Assembly: GCA_047967505.1 (NCBI GenBank)
Contig: CM106539.1
DNA: 64,000 bases
Strand: one strand, 5' to 3'
DNA from: Dipteris shenzhenensis
Lineage: Eukaryota; Polypodiophyta; Polypodiopsida; Gleicheniales
Shown here piece by piece: positions 34,691 through 47,370 of this stretch (its first letter is position 1; each line of letters starts with the position of its first letter). Below the pieces are notes generated by a model, which saw only the letters and a list, made by a program, of their open reading frames with translations, had not been told where the DNA came from and searched no databases. The position numbers and the translations under genes are program-made.

Positions 34691-36060
34691 CCAGTGCCAT
34701 TCTCCATGTGAATTTGGCTAACCTATGGAGAATTGCATATATCCCATCTTTGAAAAGGGGAATGGCACCAGTGCCATTCTCCCCATGCATTGACTTGTGA
34801 AAAACATTTGTCTTCATAAGAGGAGAACAGACTAGTGCCATTCTTCCTTTGGATGACAAAATTTTGACTTGGGACTTTGCCTTGGGAGAATGCCAATGGT
34901 GCCATGCTCCCTTTGCAAAGCCAAAATTTTATATTAGGACATTGCAATGGGAGAATGGAACTGGAGAATAGGAAAATGGAGAATGGCACTAGTGCCATTC
35001 TCCCAATGGAATGTCCCAATGGAATGTCCTAATTTTTTGGCTTTGTAATAGGAAAATGGAGAATGGCACTAGGAATAGGAAAATGGAGAATGGCACTAGT
35101 GCCATTCTCCCAATGGAATGTCCTAATTTTTTGGCTTTGTAATAGGAAAATGGAGCATGGCACTAGTGCCATTCTCCCAATGGAATGTCCTAATTCAAAA
35201 TTTTGGCTTCACAAAGGTAGAAGGGCACCAATGCCATTCTCCCATTGGAATTAGTGGTATGTCAATCTATAGGTTTAGTGCCATTCTCCATTGTAATAGG
35301 AAAATGGAGAATGGCACTAGGAATAGGAAAATGGAGAATGGCACTAGTGCCATTCTCCCAATGGAATGTCCCAATGGAATGTCCTAATTTTTTGGCTTTG
35401 TAATAGGAAAATGAAGAATGGCACTAGTGCCATTCTCCCATTGGAAAATGGAGAATGGCACTAGTGCCATTCTCCCAATGGAATGTCCTAATTTAAAATT
35501 TTGGCTTCACAAAGGTAAAAGGGCCAATGCCATTCTCCCATTGGAATTAATGGAATGTCAATCTATAGGTTTGGTGCCATTCTCCATTGTAATAGGAAAA
35601 TGGAGAAAGGCACTAGGAATAGGAAAATGAAGAATGGCACTAGTGCCATCCTCCCAATGGAATGTCCTAATTTTTTGGCTTTGTAGTAGGAAAATGGAGA
35701 AAGGCACTAGTGCCATTCTAATGGAGAAAGGCACTAGTGCCATTGTAATAGGAAAATTAGTGGAATGTCAATCTATAGGTTTAGTTTGTCTAGATTACCA
35801 CTAGGGGAGAATGGCAGTGATGCCAATCTCATGCTGGCACCTACATAATGACACTGAGATCATCAAACTCACATGTGCCATTTTGACTCTGTGAAGCCAA
35901 AACTTTGAATCTGGGAGAATGGCACTAGTGCCATTTCCCCTTTGCACAGCCAAGATTTGAATCAGGAAATCATAATGGGAGAATGGCACTGGTGCCATTC
36001 CCCCTATGCAATGGGAGAATGGAAGTGGAGCAAATTAAAAAAAAATTTAGCTTTGTAAAA
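34680..36060. repeat. Palindrome array D1: GAATGGCACTAGTGCCATTC
   Basis: More than a dozen copies of a 20-26-bp perfect or near-perfect palindrome centred on ACTAGT and bounded by GGAG/CTCC. They alternate with spacers CCAATGGAATGTCCTAATTTTTTGG and CTTTGTAATAGGAAAATGG. Some neighbouring copies are nested head-to-head. The cluster starts directly upstream (5' side) of the DUF7869 gene. Confidence 0.85.
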
Positions 36061-36077
36061 TGGGGAGATTGGAGGAT

Positions 36078-36108
36078 GGCTCTGTGTGTGTGTGTGTGTG
36101 TGTGTGTG
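36078..36108. repeat. (TG)n microsatellite
   Basis: About 13 TG dinucleotides. Confidence 0.9.
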
Positions 36109-36109
36109 A

Positions 36110-38800
36110 ACGTGGTATTCATTTGAAACTATACACTATTTTACTTCCATTTATTCATATATGTGGTAAAGTTGATCGATATTACTTTATGAAACCTAGC
36201 TCGTTATGTGAGTTTATCTTGCCCATCCATGATGTGTGGGTGGTGCCCATGGTGCACCAGTGAGAGTAACTCATTTTGAATAAAGGTGCACTTGAATTAT
36301 GTCCTTAATCTACTTGATCTAGATGCTTAATGTTTTAGAATTATCATCCTTAACGACTAGCCCATCAATTTCTTAAGAAGCACTCTTTAAGGAAATCATC
36401 CTCAAGCCATTGTTGTCTTCCGTGGATGACTTCTATGCTCACCTTCTCAAGCACTTCTCATTCTCTCTCTACTATGCCAAAGTAACTAATGAACTTCACA
36501 AGTGGTCATGCTTGCATTTCATTTAGTAGAAATAATTATAAAGTTTTCATAACATGTATCTTTTTGGGAGGCCTATTACAAGAGGCTTCTAGAGCTTTGT
36601 GTGGTTTATGGAGCCCAAGTGTATACTTGAAGCTCAATGACACATCTCTAACTTCGTATAATATCTCGCCGTCCTTGCTTATTTCTCTAGAAGGATTTTA
36701 ATGTCCCTCTTGTTCTCTGATCATAAGCCAATTTTAATATCCCTTGAGAAGGGTGTAGTTATTGAACTTATTTCAAGCGAAGTAGTTATTGAACTTATGA
36801 TCCTAATTTAATGAAATGCAAAAGGTAGGATATATTAAACGTGTTAAATTTCTTCCAAAACTGCCATTCTGGGAATTGGGTTTTTCTCGAATTATCTAGT
36901 ACGGTCTTGAGTGTGCAATTCCTTTGAAGGCTGTAGCATGGAAGTTCTACAACAAGCTTGATCCTCTTTGTTCACAATCTCCCTTGTTTGCTATTTGACT
37001 AGGCCCTAGATTGAACTGACTAAAAAGATCTAGGACAACCTAGATCTTGGGGTGACTCTGTTGGATAAGCAACCTAACAAGTTCTCAAGACTAATAATAT
37101 TTGACCTAATATTCTCTTTAGATGTCTAACCCTTAGGTAACCATATGCAGGGTTTTAAGTCGGTCATACATATGTATATGCTTGCTCCTTATAAACCTCT
37201 TGTCCATGCCTTGAGGCCTCTATGATTGTCAATCTTTTTAGCCATACGATAGCCATATATGCTACTCCATAGCCAAGCATGTGGGTACCTAGGATGCAAA
37301 ATGAGATACCAAGGTGTGAAATTATCTCATTGCTCTCCTAGTTTGGAGACTTACAACTATGAATTGATCTTTTCCTTTTGCCATATGTAAGTTAACAAGA
37401 GTGCATTTCTTAACACATCGTAGCATGCTAAAAGGAAAAAAATGTAGAGATGATAGTAACCTTGGGAAAGCACATTACATAAAGAATAATTATAGCTTTA
37501 CTACATCGTAATCATTTTACTTTGCAATAGAGTCAATTGATATAATTGGCATCTCCTTGACACACTACATGCATGGCTTGGTTGTGATCATTGATGATAA
37601 GTAGATAGTAACATGTCAATGTTATACTACATCATAATCATTTTACATTTTCAAGAGAGTCGATATAATTTGTTTTTAACGAAATGCAAAAGATATCGAT
37701 TTGTTTTTAACGAAATGCAAAAGAAATGCAAAAGTTAAACTTACGAAGTAAAAAAATGGAAAACCCTAGATCCTTCTAATCATTACGCTCGTTGCCTTAA
37801 CTCGCATGCCGTGCTGCTGTGGTCTCCTCGCCGTAGCTTTTCATAACTTTTCGTCAATCGTGGATGCCTAGCTTTTTCTCATCATGCGTATCTTTTTCGT
37901 AAAGCTTCTCCTTATCTCGTCATTCGTATCGTTTTTGTCAAGCTTCTCCTCATGCATATCTTCGTTCAAGCTTCTCCTTTCCTCATCATGCAGCCCTTTT
38001 TCGTCAAGCTTCTCGATGCCTTCGTTCCAATCGATGCCTCTGTTCAGAACTCGAAGACCAAGATGACCAGACGCCTTCATTCCAATCGACTCCTTCGTTC
38101 CAATCGACGCCTCCGTTCAGAACTCGAAGACCAAGAGAAGTCAGGAATCTCTTCCTTATAAAATTCGAACGATTTGTTCTGTAAAAGTAGCGATGGGAGG
38201 CTCATTCTCCATAGGTGGTTTGGAAATTCCGTAGTGGCAATTCGGGGTTCCTTGCGAGCAAGTATTTGATCTAATTAATCGAGCAGTCTGAGTTCCAAGC
38301 GTGAAATAGAGAATTACCTTCGTTCCAATCGACGCCTCCGTTCCAATCGAGCAGTCTAAGTCCATCACGGGTATATCTCTCCTCTCTTTCTTTCAACCCT
38401 CCTGTTGGAGGATGAAGCCAAATTGCAAGAAAGAAAGCAAAAAATCCGAAAATTAAAGAGAAGCTACCGAACTGATTGAGCTTCAATTGTCAATTGTGTT
38501 ATTTCCTTCGAGCTCCATCAACTTCAGGCTGTCGAGCCGTTGGTTGCCTTCTTGCCTCTAGACTCTCTGTGCGAGCTGTGGTGAGTAAAACTCTGAGACT
38601 CTGAGACTCCTCTCCAATTTGTTTGGAATGAATAGAAAGTGAAGGAGGGAAAGGCATCAATTGAAATGAGAGAAAAGGTCTTGATTTGTCTGAAATGTAG
38701 ATTTAAAAGTTGAAAGTGATAGTTTGAAACTACTAAATAATTCAAATTTTGAAATATAGGTCTTCCCACCATTGTGCCCTTTTGAATTTTGGATATACAG
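36110..38800. other. Intergenic, no gene recognised; direct repeats at 37.85-38.35 kb
   Basis: 36110-37780 is AT-rich with no trusted frame. 37860-38360 carries direct repeats of TCGTCAAGCTTCTCCT and of CGTTCCAATCGA(C/T)GCCTCCGTTC(A)GAACTCGAAGACCA. No domain is recognisable. Confidence 0.45.
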
Positions 38801-39950
38801 AGTGGCACTTATGCCATTCTCTCCAAATTTAAATTCAAATTCAAATTCATATTGATAATTTTAATTTCAATTTGTATTTCAAATTGAAATTATGCTTTTG
38901 AAATTGTATTTCAAAACCTAAATTCTAGTTTTCAAATTTTGATTTCAAGTTAAACTTCAATCTCAATTTTGATTTTCATGATTGAATGGCAAATTTAGAG
39001 ATTGAATTTCTAATTTTAAATGGAGAATGGCACTAGTGCCATTCTCCAAGACCTCATAAGAAGTCCATGAGAGTGGCACCAGTGCTCTTCCCGCCATTGT
39101 TCCCTTTTGAATTTGGATATTTAGAGTGGCAAGTATGCCATTCTCTCCAATATTAAATTTAAATTCAAATTCAAATTATTCTGTTTGAAATTGTATTTCC
39201 AAAACGAAATTTATATTAGGACATTGCAATGGGAGAATGGCACTGGAGAATAGGAAAATGGAGAATGGCACTAGTGCCATTCTCCCAATGGAATGTCCCA
39301 ATGGAATGTCCTATTTTTTGGCTTTGTAATAGGAAAATGGAAAATGGCACTAGGAATAGGAAAATGGAGAATGGCACTAGTGCCATTCTCCCATTGGAAA
39401 ATGGAGAATGGCACTAGTGCCATTCTCCCAATGGAATGTCCCAATGGAATGTCCTAATTTTTTGGCTTTGTAATAGGAAAATGGAAACTGGCACTAGTGC
39501 CATTCTCCCATTGGAAAATGGAGAATGGCACTAGTACCATTCTCCCAATGGAATGTCCTAATTCAAAATTTTGGCTTCACAAAGGTAGAAGGGCACCAAT
39601 GCCATTCTCCCATTGGAATTAGTGGAGTGTCAATCTATAGGTTTAGTGCCATTCTCCATTGTAATAGGAAAATGGAGAATGGCACTAGGAATAGGAAAAT
39701 GGAGAATGGCACTAGTGCCATTCTCCCAATGGAATGTCCCAATGGAATGTCCTAATTTTTTGGCTTTGTAATAGGAAAATGGAGACTGGCACTAGTGCCA
39801 TTCTCCCATTGGAAAATGGAGAATGGCACTAGTGCCATTCTCCCAATGGAATGTCCTAATTCAAAATTTTGGCTTCACAAAGGTAGAAGGGCACCAATGC
39901 CATTCTCCCATTGGAATTAGTGGAGTGTCAATCTATATGTTTAGTTTGTC
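38800..39950. repeat. Palindrome array D1, second block
   Basis: Same palindrome and same spacers as 34.68-36.06 kb, with long near-identical stretches (for example 39220-39700 against 34930-35320). It is preceded by AAATTCAAATTCAAATT low-complexity sequence. Confidence 0.85.
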
Positions 39951-41570
39951 TAGATTACCACTAGCGGAGAATGGGAGTGATGCCAATCCAATGCTGGCAA
40001 CTACATAATGACACTGAAATCATCAAACTCACATGTGGAACGGAATCGGACACCACTCTCCTATGATCACAGTCTCTGCTCTGTAGAGTTCATATGGATT
40101 TGTGTCAATCTCTATGGAGAATGACAGTGGTGCCAATCTCATACCATGACCTGATAACATACACAAGGAATCCTAAACTCACATGTGCATTGGCACTTTT
40201 GCCATTATCCTACTGCAGCCAATAAAATTAGTGGAATGTCAATCTATAGGTTCAGTTTGTCTAGAAAACCACTAGCAGAGAATGGCAGTGATGCCAATCT
40301 CATGCTGGCAACTACATAATGACACTCAGATCATCAAACTCACATGTGGAATGGAATAGGACACCACTCTCCTATGATCACTGTCTCCGCTGTGTAGAGA
40401 TCATATGGAATTGTGTCAATCTCTGTGGAGAATGCCACCAGTGGAGAATGGCAGTGGTGCCAATCTCATACCATGACCTAAAAACACGCACAAGGAATCC
40501 TAAACTCACATGTACATTGGCACTTTTGCCATTATCCTACTGCAACCAATAAAATTAGTGGAATGTCAATCTATAGGTTCAGTTTGTCTAGACTACTACT
40601 AGCGGAGAATGGCAGTAGTGCCAATCTCATGCTTGCAACTACATAATGACACTGAGATCATCAAACTCACATGTGGAATGGAATAGGACACCACTCTCCT
40701 ATGATCACTGGAATGCCCCTCTTAGAATAGTAGGCTAAGCATTTGTACAAGTGGAGAATGGCAGTGGTGCCAATCTCTTATTAGGCCCTAAGAAATGGCA
40801 TTGACAAGCCTAAACTCACATGTGCAGAGATCATATGGAATTGTACCAATCTCTGTGGAGAATGCCACTAGTGGAGAATGGCAGTGGTGCCAATCTCATA
40901 CCATGACCTAAAAACATGCACAAGGAATCCTAAACTCACATGTGCATTCTTCTATGTAGTGGTGCCAATCTCATACCATGACCTGAAAACATGCACAAGG
41001 AATCCTAAACTCACATGTGCATTGGCACTTTTGCCATTATCCTAGTACCATTGTCCGCTAGTGGTAATGTGCATTCTTCTATGTAGTGATCACTGTCTCC
41101 GCTGTGTAGGGATAATATGGAATTGTGTCAATCTCTGTGGAGAATGCCACCAGTGGAGAATGATAGTGGTGCCAATCTCATAACATGACCTGCAAACATG
41201 CACAAGGAATCCTAAACTCACATGTGCATTCTTCTATGTAGAGATCACTGTCTCCACTATATAGAGATCATATGGAATTGTGTCAATCTCTTATTAGGCC
41301 TTGGAATGTCAATCTATAGGTTTAGTTTGTCTAGACAACCACTAGTGGAGAATGGCAGTGATGCCAAACTCATGGTGGCACATACATAATGATGCTGAGA
41401 TCATCAGACTCACATGTGGATTGGAATCGGACACCACTCTCCTATGATCACTGGAATACCCCTCCTAGAATAGTAGGGTAAACATCTGTACAAGTGAAGA
41501 ATGGCAGTGGTGCCAATCTCTTATTAGGCCCTAAGAAATGTCATTGAGAAGCCTAAACTCACATGTGGAG
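39950..41570. repeat. Array D2, left part
   Basis: Units built from GAGAATGGCAGTGGTGCCAATCTC-type imperfect palindromes plus TCATACCATGACCTGAAAACATGC, CTAAACTCACATGTGCATTC, GATCACTGTCTCCGCTGTGTAG and CACCACTCTCCTATGATCACTGG. D1 grades into D2 here. D2 is interrupted at 41570 by the MULE and resumes at 54804. Confidence 0.85.
41562..41570 (+). repeat. Left target-site duplication (9 bp)
   Basis: CATGTGGAG, identical to 54804-54812. The surrounding array consensus is CATGTGCAG, so the target already carried a private C-to-G change before insertion, which confirms the two copies derive from one site. Confidence 0.9.
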
Positions 41571-41624
41571 GAGGATTACCAAAAAGCGAGCGAAGAAAAG
41601 CGAGCGAGGCCAAATAAGCGAGCG
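41571..41624 (+). repeat. Left terminal inverted repeat of the MULE
   Basis: Starts GAGGATTACC and contains AAAAGCGAGCG, AAAAGCGAGCGAGGCC and AAGCGAGCG at offsets matched by the right end. Confidence 0.88.
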
Positions 41625-42019
41625 TGGACAAACAACAATGCAAGGTGTTATCTGTTTAATAACAGCCACATCATATTCATCTAGGACAGCCAATTACCAC
41701 AATTTATGCTCTAAGAAAGCTTAACCACTCGCCTACATCTTGGCTAGCATGTTTCCAGAAGTACATGTTCAAATCATGTTTCCTTTGTTGTGAAAAAGTA
41801 ATGATAAAATAAAACATTGAATGCTTTCAATAATGAGAATAGTAACATATTACATTAACTGCTCTTCATGTTGTCAGAAGTCACCTTTTTTCTAAAAGTT
41901 ATTAACTCCATAGCACAAAAAGCATATGTCATACAAAAAAAAGTTGATAGAAAAATTTGATGCTTTAAAATATCTTCCAACCAACCCTTGGAATGATTGT
42001 ACAAAATGTTTTTTTGTGC

Positions 42020-42250
42020 ATTGCCAAAACATGGAAGCACACCTATATATATCATCCGCTTCCAAAGGAAATATAAAAAAGGCATCTAGGCTGCCTACTA
42101 AATGCTTCATGGGTTTCTTCCACCTTCAAAAAATACAACTTAGTGTAGCATCATGCAAGGAAGCACACCTACATATATTATCCGATTCTGAAGGAATTGA
42201 AAAAAAAGGGCATCCAAGCCATACACTACATACTTGATGGGTTTCTTCTA
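42020..42250. repeat. Direct duplication overlapping the transposase 3' end
   Basis: 42030-42122 and 42165-42255 are diverged direct copies about 135 bp apart, both running AAGCACACCTA...ATCCG...ATGGGTTTCTTC(C/T)ACC. The second copy covers the last codons of the transposase. Confidence 0.65.
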
Positions 42251-45200
42251 CCACCCAGAGCTTGAAACAATTCAACTTTTGTCAATGCAGCCTGATGCAT
42301 AAACTGATGCACCATTTCAGTTAAGCCCAAGACAACAATAAACACGAAGTATATGTGCTTGCAAGGCATGTAGGGACTTTTTCTTGCTTCCCTTTCTGTG
42401 AAATCAAGGCATGTGCAACGTGGAAACTCTGAAATCAAGACACTATATGTTAGCCCCTTAGACATTGATCCTGTTGTACGAACATGGAATACATGCACCT
42501 CATGTGGAATAATGATGTTCTCTCTCACCACCTCCCCATTTTCTGTAACTGCCTTGTGTATCCTTTCGTTGAAATCTTTATTCAACTTACTTCTCCATGA
42601 AACAAGCTTTCCATCACGATGAGAAGGGCGCACATGGCTAGGTGTATGGATCTGCTGTGCATAAGGAGGTCCCATCACACCAATAGAATCATCACCATTA
42701 AATACGAAACCTGCCCTTACAAGGGCACCCCTCTCGTCTACAGTCATTGATGTCCCACTTGCAACCTTCCATACACCTGGAGAGACCCCAGGAACACCTT
42801 GAATGGATTTATCCACATTCCATGTATGGGTGACAGAAGTATTACAAAACCATACAAACTGCTCTGTCACTCCATGAGAATGTTGCCTTCTTCCCTTAAA
42901 ACAAGGGGCTGGCACACCATAACTTGCACTTCTACCAAGTGCATTGATTAGTGCCCCACATTGTCTCCGACTCTCTGCCAAGTAGCCAAAGCATGTGACA
43001 ACGCTATGTGGTTCAGTTCTCCTGATCGCCCAATTGGCTTCATGAATATCTATCTCTCTACAAACCACGTCCTGTGATGGACTTTTAAAATCAATTTGTC
43101 TTCTTTTTCCTATCACTCTCCTTGTTGTCACTGTCATGTATTCTGGTCGATGACTATCATTTGCATGGACCGATGTTGAACATTTTGAACCCCTCTTTCT
43201 TCTTATGCTCACCGATTCTGTTATTGGCCTATTCATCTCAGGAGATTGTATCCCACCCTCTTCAATCACTATGTGTGATAAATCCACAAGCCTATTTTTG
43301 TCCCCTTTACCAGACCCACTACCATCAAGTATTCTTCACCGGAGAGCATCCAAATTTGGTCCTGTACCCAAGTGTCTTCCATTCATAAAGGCATTGTAGT
43401 GGGCACTCTGAAGGACACTCATTGCAAGATCTGCTGCACAAGCATCATACAATGTTATGTGTTTTGCATATCCATGTGCTGCTCTCATGCTAGAATGTTT
43501 TGTCTCTGAAAGGTTCACTGTAGGAACAAATCCAGAGTGCTCTTCTTGCTGCAAGAACATTCCCCCCCACTGGTTGACTCTAACATCCCACCAAGCAAGC
43601 CACGTATGCAATGTTGGTAGCTCACCCTCCTTCACATGAATTGGGGACCAATACAAATTCAATGTTTGTTTGCATTGGTCTGCAGAAGTTGAAGTTGTTG
43701 CCTCTCTCCACTTCCGACATAGAAGTTTATGCTCCTCCTGAAATTGCGGCTTAATGCATCGTCTGGTGTGCTCAACCATGCTCATCTCCCAATGGAAAAC
43801 ACAAGTTCTTTCTCTACCATCCATCACATTTTCCGGTCCCCCATTGTAAACAGTGCGGACAGCCAGCCAATTTGCTCCTGCTCCATCTGCCATGAATCCA
43901 CGGAATTCAGGTTTTTTAAAACCATTCTTCTCCATTGTATTGTTCAGTAGCTCCCAGAATCGAACTTGAGCATGGTTATCCTCCACCTTGAATTCACATA
44001 TTGCTATAGTTAATAGTTCCCTTATGAATGGGTCATACACATGAGCACCCATTGTTGACCATCCCCTCACTCGATGCACATGGTCAAAATGAACCCATTG
44101 TGATCCCAAGCTCCCACCAGGCCGCATGCGATTCACTAGATCAACTCCTGATCCTGGACCAATGGTCGACATTTTGAAGATATGTGGTTGTTGTTCATCT
44201 TGCAATTGTTCAGGAAATAGGATACTTTGTAGGTATGGATATTTGCATCTCCTCTTTAAATCAAGTATTGAATCCATTCCACCATCCCCTCCTCTAGCCT
44301 CACTTCTTGCGCTCTGCACCACTCTCTGAAGCCTCCTTCTCTGGGTCATTGGTGTAATGGTTTCAAGCACTTCTTCGAACTTTTGATCATCTAGCGGCTC
44401 CACAACAACCCCATCCTTTGCTAGCATCATCTCCATCACAAGGTCTTGTGCCACAGACACCTCGATTTTTTTGCAAGAGGAATTTCCATTCAACCTTGCA
44501 CGCATTGAAATGAGATCATCTACTTGCATTTCCTTTGCTCGACTTCTACCTTTTTCAACTGGATGGTCATGGAAACCCACATGCACTGCACATCTCGTTG
44601 TCTTCACTCGTTCATGGGGAAAGCAATAATATATAATAGCACTGCATAGGTAAACACACTCTGGTATTGCATCACAATGCTTGCACACAAGTGACCCCAA
44701 GGCTGGATCAATGGGACCAGGTAGAGGAGGTCTCCTAAGCTTTCCTTTCCATTGTGTATCATTTAAAACTCCCATTCGTTCAAGGAAAGGACAATCCAAA
44801 TTACAACATCTCAAATAACCTGAACATCTACTCATTCTCACAACACCATTGAAGCAGTCTTGCGAACATGTGGAATATTTTGTCCAAACATGACCATCAG
44901 TATTCTGTTCCATTCCAGACATTGGTGAACCCTTAGGCATAGGTGGAAGTTCGAAGACAATATATCCATCATAAGTTAGAGGAAGCTCAGTAACTTTCTC
45001 CACTCGAACTGCAGATTTGAGTGCAACATGAAGAGAACTATTCAAAGGCATCCTCTCTATCAGTGAAACCACACTATTTAGTTCATGATTCATAAAGTCA
45101 CCATGAGAACCTCTTTTATAGGGCATGTGAACTCTTAAGGTTGATTGTTGGCTACCACTAATCTTGAACCCTTTCTGACCATCCTCTAAGTTTACCACTG

Positions 45201-45372
45201 GAAGTACAATGGCAAGCTCATCTATTCCGATTTCTTGATGCAGCTCAATGTCCTCGTTCTCAATGTGAAAGTGTTCCTTAAGCTCCACCAATGAAACCTC
45301 CAAGAAAGGAGTGTCAAAACGAATGGTCAATGATTCGTGTTCTCCAAAGCGAATGAAAACTGAGAAAGGCAT
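42226..45372 (-). pseudogene. SWIM-type Mutator-like transposase with one in-frame TGA (copy A)
   Basis: A frame of 1049 codons from ATG 45372, broken only by TGA at 43338-43336 (codon 679). The N-terminal 90 residues look like a ubiquitin/PB1-like fold. Cys-rich clusters follow ('CSGYLRCCNLDCPF', 'CKHCDAIPECVYLC'), probably a DNA-binding finger. The DDE core includes 'GFMADGAGANW' (about residue 495), 'NGGPENVM', 'CVFHWEMSM' and 'LSETKHSS' (about 624). The SWIM finger, CTC at 986-988 and PCKH near 1008, is intact. TGA replaces a codon between 'LDALR' and 'RILDG', perhaps by CGA-to-TGA deamination. Without the stop it would be a full MULE transposase. Its 5' end faces the coiled-coil frame across a shared 0.8-kb intergenic region. 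Confidence 0.85.
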
Positions 45373-46210
45373 GATTCAAATGCTAGAGCCAAGATGTAGC
45401 ACCAAATGACACCAACCAAAGAACAAGAGAAAAGCTAGCTACACAAAGGGTCCAGAAGCAGGGAGGCAAAAGAAGAAATGGCATAGATGTGTTGGAGACC
45501 GAAGAGAATGGAGCAAAGAGAAGTGTTGAAAGAGCCACTGAGAGGGATTATGGGAGAGAAGAGAAGAAGCAAGTTCGTCTCTGTAAGTGTCAAATGCAAA
45601 TGGATGTCACTATTAGCATCCAAGGTGGTCGTTTAACTGCAAGTCTTTATTGAACAAGATGTGTTTATTTGTTTAGAATAATGGTAATCTTTGAACAAGA
45701 TGCCTTCATGCATATAGTAACTTGAATGATGCCTCCATGCATTTCATTCAGTAAGGGTGTACATTTAATATAAATGAATAAAAAGAGAAGTAACTTTCAA
45801 ATTTATATAATTGAAAGACTAAAATATTAAGAAAAAAATTAAAGATTTATAATTACTATATTTTACTAGTAATAGTTAGAATGAGTAGTATCTTCAAATC
45901 CATATCTAAAATGAAAACTATCAAAACGTGCTAGTTTACTTCACATTTGCATGAACGAGCAATATTACTATTTCCATCATGAGTCATTACAAGGTGTTCT
46001 CCTCACTATTACAAGGGTTATGCGGTTTCTGGCGTTACCCATACCCACGTCTTCTCCTACCGTCTAATAATGACCAGGCCTGCAAAATCTGATAATCGTT
46101 TCTCTAAAGGCTAGGACTGCCATTGACTGAGCGTTGGGCGGGGTGACAGGTCCATTGGAATTCGAGTGGAGTAAATGCTGATGAAATTGATGGAAAACAT
46201 TGGCTCATAA
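45373..46210. promoter_or_regulatory. Divergent intergenic region between transposase and coiled-coil frame
   Basis: The only gap that serves the 5' ends of both minus-strand transposase and plus-strand neighbour, so any promoters of both must lie here. It is AT-rich, and I could not assign a TATA box with confidence. Confidence 0.35.
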
Positions 46211-46993
46211 AAGAAGAGGAAGATCTCAAGAAGCGAATCCTTTCGGGAAACTAAGCGTCGACGTCCAAGGTCCACACGAGTCTTCGACTGTGGAAAGAGG
46301 GCTTTGTCCGGACCAGAGGTCGAAGACTCCCCTCTGGCAGAAAGAATGTTTCTCATGTTCGAAGCTGTCGACGAGGCCGCGCAAAGTAACAAGCTCGAAC
46401 AGAAGGTAGAGAAACTTCAGGATTTCTGTTCGAAGCTTCAGGAAGAGATGGAGATTCTGAAAAACCGAAATAGTGTATTATATGATCAGCTTTTGTGTAC
46501 TCGGGAGGTGGTGATTGTCAGCATGCTGAAACGAACTGCCTACAACCTCAACACGCATCTCAACCAGGCCTTGGAAGAGATGGCGAACAGATTGCGCAAC
46601 AAAAAGTCTAAAAATGAATTTTACAAGATGTTTGATGTCTGCCGGGACGAGGAGGTGCTGCGCTTGATTTATAACTGTGTTTGAAGTCACAGTTATATTC
46701 GTCTTGTGAGGGCATTGATTTACACTGAATCGCAAACAAAAAGAAGAACCTATCACAGTTATATTCGTCTTGTGAGGGCATTGAAAAAAGCAAACGAAAG
46801 TTTCCTGGAAACATATCAACACGAAGGGATACAAACACAGGAATGCACTTCGGACGACATCCTAAACGGCGTTTACGTCAAGAGAATTCGGGATACTTTC
46901 CTCGTCATCTCTTCGACACTTTCCTCGTCCTCGAAGCAGACCGTTGCTACGCTGTCACAACCCTTGTTTCTCTCGGTTGGTTGCCTTCTATGA
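46211..46993 (+). pseudogene. Coiled-coil reading frame with an internal TGA and a 66-bp in-frame duplication
   Basis: One frame is open from 46211 to TGA 46682-46684 and again to 46993. The first ATG is 46346. A basic start (K/R-rich, 'KKRKISRSESF') is followed by a heptad-rich coiled coil, 'KLEQKVEKLQDFCSKLQEEM' (from about 46391), then a helical region. Directly after the TGA a 32-bp sequence (46687-46718) recurs at 46753-46784 with period 66 bp, so an in-frame duplication brought or flanks the stop. No family recognised. It may be a captured host exon set or an accessory MULE gene. Translation up to the TGA alone (112 residues from 46346) is also possible. Confidence 0.4.
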
Positions 46994-47059
46994 TCACAGC
47001 CTGCCTTCGCCTCTAGACTCGGTTATATTCTTTTAACCTCGCTTCGCTCATTCTCTTTG

Positions 47060-47360
47060 GTCTACCTTATGCACCACGATCGTCGTCGTCGTCACTATAT
47101 CGCTCCTGCTCCTTCTTCCATCTCTATCGCTCCAATATCTCCTCCTCCTCCAATATCTCTATCGCTCCTATATCTCTATCGCTCCAATATCTCTATCGCT
47201 CCTATCGCTCCTATATCTCTATCGCTCCAATATCTCTATCGCTCCTTCTCCAATATCTCCTCCTCCTCCTCCACCTTCACTCTCACTCCCCACTCCTCTC
47301 ATTCCATTCCTCCTCCCCCTTCGCTCCCTTCTCATCCCTCCCTCCGTCCCCTCCACGTCT
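47060..47360. repeat. CT-rich microsatellite (ATATCTCTATCGCTCC)n
   Basis: About eight imperfect 16-bp units at 47095-47245, then a CTCC-rich tail. Frames here are compositional. Confidence 0.8.
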
Positions 47361-47370
47361 GCCTCCTTCA

